From Prostheceraeus crozeri (Eukaryota; Platyhelminthes; Polycladida; Euryleptidae): a stretch of 64,000 nucleotides of DNA. Location: positions 248,001 to 312,000 of the forward strand of contig CAJQUW010005296.1 in NCBI GenBank assembly GCA_907163375.1, in the 5' to 3' direction. A program made the translations under genes and the position numbers. The notes beneath the pieces are model-generated. The model did no database searches, was not told the DNA's origin, and saw nothing but the letters and a program-made list of their open reading frames with translations. Of the stretch, positions 46,999 through 58,900 are shown in pieces (the stretch's first letter is position 1; every line of letters starts with the position of its first letter).

Positions 46999-49900
46999 CT
47001 GAAGGGAAGAAAACAATCAAATGAATTTATGTAGTACGCTAATAAAGATTTTAAATCTTTATCTGAAAACATGTAAAGGTTTTAGACTACAATTTATAGC
47101 AAGATGATAACGAGTTGGTAAAAAGTGATACCACCATTGGAACGAGTACACGCCAATTGTGTAAAAAAAATACATGCGATTTATGCTTAAACTAATGATG
47201 CAAAATTGCCTTGTCGACTATAACTTAATTACAAAATGACCTTAATACGAGTATATACTGAAAGAAACAATAAAGGCAAAATCAGTGAAACAAAACGGAA
47301 AAAAATTAAGATGGGAGTCCAGAATCGCAAAGATCTTGGCCACCTACATTGGCCCCCATATGTAAAAGCAAAGCACGGGCGTTGGCACGCTGCAAACACA
47401 AACTCAGTCTTCCGTAAATACCTCTGTCTATTCCATCACGTGAGGACACAGTTTGAAGGGATAAGCGAGAGCCAATTCTTTGGAAGACTAATCGAGCATT
47501 TTTGCCCCAAGTGCCGTAAGCGGAAACTGCCAAGGGCTCACAGTGCCACCCCAGTTCAACAGACTTCGAGTAGTTCTCACTTCTCCTCCTGTCCTCAGCC
47601 AAATCAGGGGCAGACTCGCGCTGACAACAATGAGTTAGAATTTAGCGGATGAGTCACCGTGAGATCAAGCGCCGCTGAACGACCAATGTGCAACGAAGGT
47701 AAAAGAATATCGGCCGGACGTTTCTGATCATGCCCCAAGTTACCACCTTTCTCCAACTGAGGTGCCAAGTGAACCAGCTGCCAGTACCTAAAGAGTATAG
47801 GATGCACCTCAGGTGTATAGGGTGCAATACTATGCATGTGAAATTATCTAAATTTGTTATCTAAATACTTATAGGATTACCTTTCTTAAACGCGAAGTGT
47901 TGGTATTTTCAGCATTATCCAGATCGTTGTATTTATTTCTAATGGAGCGATTTTCACAGCATGGGAAAATACTACTACTATCACCAATCAACACCAAGAA
48001 GATCTTATGACATCAGATGATATTTCATTACTTGATTAATGTATGCCAAGTTAAATGTTAACTGAGCTAAGTGCTTTGCAAACTTATGGAACAGCTCATA
48101 TAAGTTCGACAACTTCGTGTTTGGCGATATATTGGCCTTGAAGTGTATAGAAACGAAATGTATAGGTAATTAAACTGATTTTCATTCAAATTGAACTTAT
48201 AACCGGATCTTCTAAGTTTGGCACGTAAGCGTATGGAAGTTCTTTAGATAAAGCATCCGCAAGTTTTCGTGTTTTCGGTTGTTTCTGGTTGGCGATTTAT
48301 TAGAGAATGTGGCACAATGTGGATAAAGTGGGCCAACATGTTGGTGTTTGCCGATAGTACGAGGCTTCTACACAATCTGAATGTGTGTAGCTTCTTAGAT
48401 AAATGTTCATGAAAATGATAACAAATGACCTGGAGACATTCCATGTCAAAAATGATGGAGAAGAAATTGATAAGAGAAAACAAAGAAAATTTCACTTTTG
48501 CCAAAAACTGTAATTTGTGTCCCATCGGATTAACATGTGCTCTTCTTTGATCCTGTCTGACATGAAAAGGAACTAACTAGGAGACGCACAGATTCGTAGT
48601 AGACACATGGGTCTCATTTTAGGCCTTGTTCCTGAAGAAACTCATTCTGACTGCCGGACTTTTCTGTGAATTTAAGCTCGGTAATTTTAGTACTCTTCCG
48701 CTTAGTACTCAGATAGACAGTCCTACTTACATAGGACTTAAAGGTTTATGGTGTAGTTGAAAAATCGCGCAAATACCCCGCCCCGCAGGATTCCACAAAA
48801 TATTTCAGCAACATTCATTGTGAGTTCGACAAATGAAAATGCGATCAGACAGAATTTTTCACTCGGTTATTCATAGCGTAATAATTTTGGAGTCTCCAGT
48901 CCTCGTAATAAGAAGAAAATTGTCAGTTCCGGTGTCACTATTCGTTACGCGAAACAGATCCATGAATTAAGATGAGACTATACCATTTTTCTTCTTATTA
49001 AGAGGAACGAAATACTCGCGTTGTGAATTGCTGAGTGATATAATTTTCATTTCACGACCATCTAATGACGGCGAGGTTTTCGAACGGCATTTCAACTAGT
49101 GTCGCGCATTCAGAATAAAGCTGCTCTTCAGTAGCGACTATTCCTATGTAATTGAAACATTTACGTCCATTTGACAATTTGTAGATAAATGAAAGCGCGC
49201 ATCTTGCCGAATTCTAATTTCCATTGCTCTGGAGGCTTTTCGCCGGTCGTCTCAACAGAACATACCCGGTTTAAGGAATGCAAATGAGTGATGACAGATG
49301 AGAAGTACAACTAGGCCTACATAGCTTCACCACGGTAGATGAATACCAATTAGCAGCTTACGTTGCTTTCACAGATTTGCCTCGAAGTACCGAATATGCA
49401 AAGCCTCAGAAACGTGTAATAATCTGTCATTTCTAGTGTGAAAGACAATAGAAAACGTGTCACGAAGATATCTACTATCGCAGTTACATTCAATTACATA
49501 AGAAGCTATGGCAGAGGAACTGCGACGACTGTCGCCTTTGATGAGCCAATTAGAAATGTGTTCTTTAGATTGAACGGCGAGACCTCTGCTCGTTCTACCG
49601 TAATAGCCTAACCCGCAGTCGCATAGAAATAGGTAGACGACGGAAACCGAGCAGGAATCAGGCAGTTGATCTTTAGGAGCGCACTGTAATACGTCTAAGG
49701 TTAATGGAGACCAACCAAACGACGGACACTCCGCTGCTGAAGAGAAGAGGTTTGACCACAGAATTAGACAGATCGTGTCTTCTTCTGTTTGACTAGAAAG
49801 GAAACATTGGAACATGTAGCGCTACTGAAATGGCACAATCATCTGACATAATACCATAGGAATCGAATAATTATCAGCCAGTTCAACATGAAACACGCCA

Positions 49901-52900
49901 AATTGTGCGAAGCTTCAGTAAATGTTATCAATTGGATCACACAGCAAAGAGACACAGACGAAGACAAGTTCTACTGAGCAGTTTGTGAACATTTTTTCGT
50001 GTGCTTGCCATGTTTTTAATAATGATCAGAAGGGTCAATATTATCGAGAAAACTTTTGCACAATGATCTGAATTCTTCAACCCTGAAGGAATCGTGGTGA
50101 TCGGAGCATTTTGAAGGAATTTACAGCCATCCGCAAGCGACACGACTTTTTTCCTTTCTCTGTTAGGCAGTAAAAATTTCTTTTTACCCACTTAGCAAGT
50201 TCCTGCATGTGTCATCATTTGAATCGGTTTGCACAAAGTGACACGCTCAAAGAATCTAATTCTGATAGAGCTTAATAAACTTTCTTCTTCTTAGTCGTCT
50301 GAACAACTGGCGAAGGGGAAGGAAGGTCAGTAAAATTGTACTTATCGATAAAGTGAGCAGGGTACGCATTTCTTTCAAGAACCGCGTCATACTTAATAAT
50401 CAAAAGAAGAAATGCGAATAGCGCGTAAAGTTAAAGATTTTGCTATGAGCGTTTATAAGAAACAGTCACAAAGCTATGAAAGTATTCCTATGTTGTACGA
50501 GAAGCGAGGTTTTTGCAGTTGCTGGAATATGTCTACGCATAGAGACTCTTGTCTCCAATCAAAACGCCTGGCACGTGTCCTATTCACCCAACAATCCTTC
50601 GGGCCCCGAAGAAGCTTACCTAGTACCGGGAGATTCCGCATTGATCGTGGAGCACTGGATGAAACAATGACCACATACATGGTCATGCTGAGAATTAATG
50701 ACAGCGCTACAGACAGGCGATCTCCGATATCATCCAATGTGAATATGAGACAAGCAAGTCCAGACAGCATGGAGAAAGGGACGAGGACCATGACGATAAA
50801 ATAGAGAGGCTGACGTTGAAGTGTGATGGAGATGCTGATATATTGATAGCTGATATTCAGTTGACTCACGTATTTCTTCCAATGAAAGCGAACATCTTTG
50901 ATTTCCCATTCACTAACATTCGAGTTTGGTAAGAACTCATTTTCCACCGCTGCACCGTGTTGCCGTGGAACCATCACCATGTGGTGGACATTACTTTGCC
51001 ATGGTGTGAGAATCATGTAACAAATCTGGGTATCAAAAGGGAAGTAAGAAACATCCAAGGGACAGGTAACATCCAGGATAGCTCCATACAGCCATGTTAT
51101 GTATCCACTGCTGTCTACTAATAGTCGTGACTGGACGGTGGAACTGAAATCAAAGTTGGAACTCAATCGTCCGTTGATAACGCCCAAATCTGGAAGCCAA
51201 AGCTGATCCGGAGGAAGGAATACTTGGGTGCGGTTGCCGTACTGTTCAGGATCCCAACGCAGTCGGAAATCTTGCCACACCTGTTGATGAAGGAACAACA
51301 AATTACAAGCACGTAATGTATAAGTCTCGTTTTCTCTAATCGTATTCTCTTAATTTTCTTGATCTTTTTCTCACCCTTTGGGTTCGTGCATAGACACGTT
51401 GATCTCGAAAAATGCAATAAAGATGGATGTTTTGCACCAGTTGCGTCAATTTTGTATTGAATATCAAGAAATTGAATGACATGTTTTCTAATAAGAGATA
51501 CGTTACTTGTCTGTTCATGCATGGATATATTTTCTATCCTATTGGAGAGCAATCTTGATGACTTACGTGCGCATCATTGGATACCAAACGGCGTGTGGAA
51601 AATTCACCCGCGGAAATTTCTTTCCATCAATTATTGCGCTTTACGAATTGTGATTAGTATTATGAGTTGTAATTTAATACTATCAGGACAGAGAGCATAT
51701 CACAAACGATTTACCAGGCGGTTTTCTTGGCAATTCACATACCTTTCTACATCTTCGCATCATATTTGGGTCCTTAAGGGTCAAGACTAATGATACAAAT
51801 CAGTCAATGTATTCTGCTTTGTTTACAACTGTGTATTGATTTCTGAAATCATTCATACACGACTTCTATGTTTCAGCCGCCGTTATTCCCCAGCTATCCT
51901 ACATGAATAACTGCTAATTCAGTGTAATGATGCTGTAAAGTTGTAATACAATTAGGCAGATGCTGTAGTTGAAAGAACAATAATGAATTTAAACTGAGGC
52001 TACTGCCAACAGCAACATTCGTGTAGGTTACCGTTTCAACAATTTGGTTAGTTGCTGATGTGCAGCAATGAACAATATGCAATGTGTTGATGCGGACGAT
52101 GTAACTCTGTCCCTCTTCCTTAATCAGAAACCGTCGGGTTCACTTATCTAACTGAGGAGTTAAAGTTATCAAATATACGACAGGGATATGAGAAGAGCAA
52201 AGCGGTCAATGGATACGCATGATTTAGCGAATCATAGAAGCATGTTTGATAACATTTTCATTGACTGCACTGCACATGTGAATGCATCTGTATTTGCCTA
52301 GTTGTATTAATTCACAATTGATTAATTTTCCGCTGATCTCAGAAAACATGATTTAGCATCCAGCGATAAAATGTGGTTGGATGAATGCTTTGTCTTCCTT
52401 GCCTATACCAGTAATGGTCTTTAGTCATATGATTACGTAATGTTAAGTAAATGACGCAAGTTGACGAGACAGACTCTCTTCCGAAAATCCTGTTGACGAC
52501 ACTGTTTGTGATATTTATATTTTACTGAACGAAAAGTATTCTAGAAATCTATACACAATGTACTTTGACACAATGCATGTATAGGCTATACGTGGTTGTT
52601 TTAGGCAAGCTGCCTGGCAAATAGGTAATCTGTTCAATATACATGTATTACATCGGCTTTTATTGACGTAGATAATCATCACACAAGCTTCACTATTATT
52701 ATATCCATCATAAATGCGCTACAAAATAAAAATAAAATAGTGTTTATTTGTCAAGAGTAATGGAAATCATAATCTACAAAAGAATCACACAAAGTGTCAC
52801 ATATTGCCAATATTAAAATTGCACGACTGAAATACAAACACGCCATCTCTTCCAAAAAATAATGAGATAAAAAATCCCACTATAGCGTGTCTTTCGACAC

Positions 52901-55900
52901 ATAATGTCCATTGACACTTGTGATTCATGATCGTAGAAGTACGAGGAAAGAATGATACATAATATGAATAAAGCACTTAGTGGCCTTGATCAAATTTGTG
53001 ATGAATTGTAAACAAATTAACTGATTTTATCATTATATTTCACGAGGCCTTTCACTGGCCTTCTTCAAGTGAAATTTCAGGAAGAAGTAAAGTTAATGTA
53101 CAACGGTCTCATAAACAGAATTAAAGAGAATGTGAATTAAAGTCAAATGCATGGGAGTGTGAGAGTCAATACTAAATGCCTTTGGATGGACAAAAACAGA
53201 GAGATGGCTTCAGCGACGTGCGGACGAAGCACCACCAAGCGCATTCCGGTCCGATCTCTCAAAGATCCGCTGACTCTCTGCTGTGTGTCCAAAGAAGTGT
53301 ACAAATTTGATGTAACTGAGGCGACAGTTATGTTGGGCGTACAGAGAGATGGCTTCAGCGACGTGCGGACGAACACCTGCCGACGTGGGCCATGCGAGGA
53401 TACACAAGACCGAGATCATCAGCAGAGCCAAACAACGCAGTAACACGACGCGTGATCACCTGCTCTTCATTCGCAGCTGACAGACCAAAACTGTCATACA
53501 TCGCGGATGAACATAGCTTCCAAATAGGGTAGAAGTGGATGGCGTGACGTCACGATGCGGTTGAAGAATGACAGATTGACTCTCACACTGCCGTGGATTT
53601 GACTTCAATTCACTTTCTCTTTCGTTTTATATATAAGACCGTTGTACACTAACTTTATTTCTTCCCGAAGTTTCACCTGAGAGGAGTAGGGCGAAAGGCC
53701 TCATGAAATATAATGACAAATCCATACAGCGGGTATATTAGGTAGAATGGTAACTCCGCATTTATTAAATCCCCAATGTGTATGCACTTTCGATTTTATT
53801 AAATGAACTCAAGGGAGATACAGGTGGTATTGTCACAAAATGTGAGATATGCAAATTTTTGCAGCTTTGAGGAAAAAATTACAACGGAATTAAGTGATCA
53901 TAATTGCAATGCAGAAGGAATGATGGTATTTCACAGATTCTCATGACAGCCTTGGAGATTTAATGTTTGTTAAATTAGCAATTCGATAGGTTCCTATTAC
54001 TTTCATGCTCAACCTCAGGAGTATTTTCTTAAGCTGTTCAGATTCAAGAAATGATCATGAATTTAGTGAATTATAAAATCATGCCGGTGGAAATTGATTT
54101 AAAAACTTCAGACAAGAAAGCACGAATAATATCGCGACTTTTTCATGAAGACTTTCATTATAATACAATTCATGAAATTCCCTTGATAATCAGCTTCATT
54201 TCCGCTTAGTTAGGATGCTTATTAGCAAATATTCATTTCTTTTGATATCCAACTTGTTTCATACTACTTATAAAGATTAATCATGTCGGTAGTATATAAA
54301 TTGGCAAAATTTGACTTTTTTAAAACTTCTCAAATAATAATTTTGGACCACAGGAACGTAAAAACTGAATCTTTTGATATAAAAAATTTTCACTGTATAC
54401 AGATGCTTTTTTGAGTCGACATATATATCCCTACTCTATGGACAAATCTGGTAAATTGATTACGATTCATCACAAATATGAATAAAGATAAATGCATATA
54501 AGAATATTCAATGATTTTCTCGTAACGGGCCTGAAATTTAATGCGTGCGGGATTGTGCCGGGCCTGAGAATTCAAAATTGTCACGGGTGTGGTCGAGCCA
54601 TAAGCCTGAGGTCAAAGGAAGGCTTTGCCCTCAAAAGTAGGCCTGGTTCACTCCTCTGTTGATGCCCATTTCCTATCAAATCATCAGTTTTGTAATAAGC
54701 GTTTAAAACTTCCGTAATTTAATATTTTGCAAATCTCTTTCTTTCCTCTTTGAGTATCGTGTTATTCGAAGCATTGATGATAACATTTGAATAAATACTT
54801 GTTACTAATATAAGCATTGCTTAATCGGCTTCAGCGTGCGATTTACAAAGTTCCAAAGTCATAACGAGAATAATTCTATAAACGTGTCCTTCCATGTTTA
54901 TCGCTGCGTTGCTCAACATAAGACTCAAAAAACAAATTATAACAGGCAAATATGTTTCTGAACATAAATCTTCACATTAATTCTTCTGACTGGTAGAAAT
55001 GTACGAAGTTCCTGATAGTTCTTGAAATTGAAACCTATAAGAAAATCTCTTTGAAATTTTAGACAAAGTTTAATAGAAGGCTAGAAGACTTTACACGGGG
55101 AAATTATGATAGTGAATAATAAAGTTGAAATATGAATTCAGCCGACACAGCCAAGAAGTTTGGCTTCTGAACCACTCTCAAAGTTTACTCAGCAGTGAGA
55201 AAGATAATTCACATCTTGAATACTGATGAGAAGTAGTGCAAGGAGGTTCTCAAAAACAAGTAGGCTAGGTAATGCTCATCACGATCATCTGAGAAATATG
55301 TCTTCAGAATCGATATTCTGCAAATTTCAGTTTTGCAAAGTGCGTGATACTTAAATCAGTGAATGAGAAGACGTGGAAAACGAATTTCACGCTCGAAATG
55401 AATTCGGAAAATGAATGACAAGTAAAAAGTTAAAGTTCCATGAGTGGATCAGGTCCATCACGCGCTCTAAAATCTGTAAGTGCTATTTTATTTCAATTGA
55501 ATCAGTGGAAGTATGGTAGACAGGTAAAGGGGGACCAGTGGATTCCCCAAAACAAAATTTTTACTATCAGATGAAAAATGATTTTGTGCATGTCCAAGAT
55601 GGTGCATAATGTGAAATTCATTCATTCAATGTTTACATCATCCTCGCGCATGTGCGTTACGTTAGAAGATCGCATGATGTGAATATTTTGTTTTCGCATA
55701 TGACCGTGCATGACTTGTCAGCCTACATGAACAACTCAGCATAAATTTAGGCCTTTTTAGGCCTATTTTTATTGCATCCACCATTCGCAAAAACTGAACG
55801 CATTCGTTGTTCATTTATAAAATTTTGTATTCTATGATCTTGCACTTTTGTAATGCGTTCACCGACTGTAACCATGTGAAGCAATAAAGATATCATTATT

Positions 55901-58900
55901 ATTATTATTATTTCCGATTGGTATGGAAAAATTTGAAAAAATAACCAAATGAAGTGTTATGCTGCATGGAATAAATCAATTTCATAAAAATCAACTATCT
56001 GAGGCTTTATGGTGACAGCAAACATCGTAAAACCGACTCCTGATGCCATTGATGCTGTGCTAAATGTCGCTAAATTACAGGAACACCACATTTTTGCGTG
56101 TGTTTACTGAGAAGTCTGAAAGACACTCAAAGGATAAGTTATATCGACTTGGTACACGCAAACATCATTGTTTTACTTAAAATCAACTTTCCTAATGATT
56201 TGATATCGCTTTAAGCAGGTAAACTAAGAATTTGTAAGAGGGGTCCACTGGACCCCCTCAGGTGTCAGAGGGTCTGAAAAGGTCAGGTCCCTGAGGGTCA
56301 AAGGTTCCCGCAGACGGAGGACTCTATAATTCTTAAACGCAATGGCTGCCAACGGGAGGTGCATTTTTAGTGCAAGTATTTTCGATGTTGAAAGTATAGG
56401 TGGTCTCTCCCTCTAATTTAATGCCAAACAATTTCAAAAGAAACTTATCAGCGGACGTTTCGGGTGCAGCGGACACAAATGATAGAAATTACAGATGAGA
56501 TAAAGAGCGCATCGTAGTCCGGCAGCCAGAACGAGTTTCTGCAGGGAACGAGGCCGAAAGTGAGACTTTCACAGAATGATGTACTACGAATCAGCACGTC
56601 TGCCGAGTTCTATTGAGTTCCTCTTCTTGTCAGACACGATCAAAGAAAAACACATGTAAATCCAATGGGACGCAGATTGAAGTTTTTGGCTAAAATGAAA
56701 TTTTCTACGTTTTCTCTGATCAAACGAAAAGTACTAAGCCCAGAGTCATAATTTTTGGCGTGGAATATCTTCAGGTCATTTCCTTTCATTTTCATGCACC
56801 CTTGTCTGTATACCTAAACGCATTTAGATTTGGCGAGCCTCTTTATGTAGGCAAACACAAACATTTTGAGCTACTTTATCCACATTCAACCACATTCTCA
56901 CATACATTGCCGATTAGAGGCACGATAAAAGCACATGCACATAACAGGAAATGACCTGAAGACATTCCATGCCAAAAATTATGACTCTAGGCTTAGTACT
57001 TTTCGTTTAATCAGAGAAAACATACAGAATTTCATTTTAGCCCAAAACTGCAATCTGCGTCCTATTGGATTTACATGTGCTTTTCTTTGATCCTGTCTGA
57101 CAAGAAGAGGAACTCAATAGAACTCGGCAGACGCACCGATTCGTAGTAGGCATAGAGTGTACATCATTCTGTGAAAGTCTCATTTTCGGCCTCGTTCCCT
57201 GCAGAAACTCGCTCTGGCTGCCGGACTATTTATACAGAATGAAAGAAACTCTATGCGGCGCAACTTAAAACATGTCAACCAATAATCGGCAATTCGTGAC
57301 GTCCATTCAGGTTCGGAGACCGAGCCTGAACCAACCTCACTTTCCACAACGCATATGCAACACAGTCCTGAGCATGCTTCAAAATATCAACCCTAAAATC
57401 ATTAGCGCTCGTGCAACTACAATCGCTACGGACATGCGTATTCAAAGCACTCTTTTCATCACTCCTATTTACACTGCGATAATGTTCTTGGTATCTAACT
57501 TTAAAGCTTCTCGGTGATCTACCAATATAGCTGCTGTCACATATATTGCATTTGAATTCACAGATAATGTTCTTAACCTTACCTTTACGATCCGGTAAAA
57601 TATTGCAGCATCTATAGTCAACATGCTTATTCACTTTTCATCAAGTCATTATCTGGCTTAGTGACTGCTGATTGTGTGCACGACTAAGTTCAATGTTGAA
57701 ATATGTTTTTGACAGAATGATGTCAAAGAATAAACTTACAAATGTGAACCAACCAGCAATGCTGAGAATTTCTTCTATGATTCTTATTCAACAGATTTTC
57801 CCCACCCATAGAGTAGATATATTAGGTAGAGTGGTAACTCCGCATTTATTAAATCCCCAATGTGTATGCACTTTCGATTTTATTAAATGAACTCAAGGGA
57901 GATACGGGTGGTATTGTTGGTATTGTTGGCGCAAGATTCGCGTCACATCTTCTGGAATATGGATTAGAAAGGACTGGCAAGCTTCCAAGTAACAATGCGA
58001 ATTATTGTCCTGACATTTGCATCATGAACGTGGAGTTTCTAAATCTTTTGATAACACGTCAAAAGTTGAATTGACTGAAGTATAAATGAATGCAGATTCA
58101 TAGTGAGGAACTTGCGGGAACTTGATTACAAGACTGCCAATATTGTTATCAATTATCGCAACGCATCTGTCAATAAGCAACAACATTTCATTGATTCTCA
58201 CAGAATATTTGAATATTGGTCAGTCATGTATTACAACAAAGTTGGTGGGTCGTGGGTCATGGGCCAGGTGGGTCATGAGTCAAGTTTCGTTGACCCACTT
58301 CCAACCCTGTATTACAATATTCGGAGAATTAGTGAAATAGACAATTTATGCTGAATGCCTCAAGTGGTTCTGATAGAAAATAATGACAGCAATTTCCATC
58401 GAAATTTAAGAACCAAATTGACACAAAATTGTTGTGGCTTGCTACTGAAATAGTCTTCAATATTTTCGTAAAAAGCAGTAGGCATAAATTAGGAATATTA
58501 AGTAGAGTGGTAACTCCGCATTTAGTAAATCCCCAATGTGTATACACTTCCGATTTTATTGAATAAACTCAAGGGAGATACAGGTGGTAATGTCACCAAA
58601 TGTGAGATATGCAAATTTTTGCAGCTTTGAGGAAAAATTACAACGGAATTGAGTGATCATGATTGTAATTCAGAGGGAAATGATAGTATTTCACAGATTC
58701 TCATGACAGCCTTGGAGATTTAATGTTTGCTAAAAATTGTTGTCTAAAAGTGAATAAGCATGTTGACTATAGATGCTGCAATATTTTACCGGATCGTAAA
58801 GGTAAGGTTAAGAACATTATCTGTGAATTCAAATGCAATATATGTGACAGCAGCTATATTGGTAGATTCGATGGGTTCCTATTACCTTCATGCTCAACCT

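Noticed and set aside
47236-47652. 138-codon plus-strand frame
   Set aside because: The opposite strand carries the recognisable retroelement motifs (KRPADI..., AYGTWGKNA), so this is a shadow.
50412-50804. 130-codon plus-strand frame
   Set aside because: It is antisense to the receptor exon that encodes TM1 and TM2.
50474-51301. Single-exon start of the receptor at 51301
   Set aside because: The first codons are the tail of an intron; a good acceptor at 51281-51282 and upstream exons with matching phases show the exon begins at 51280.
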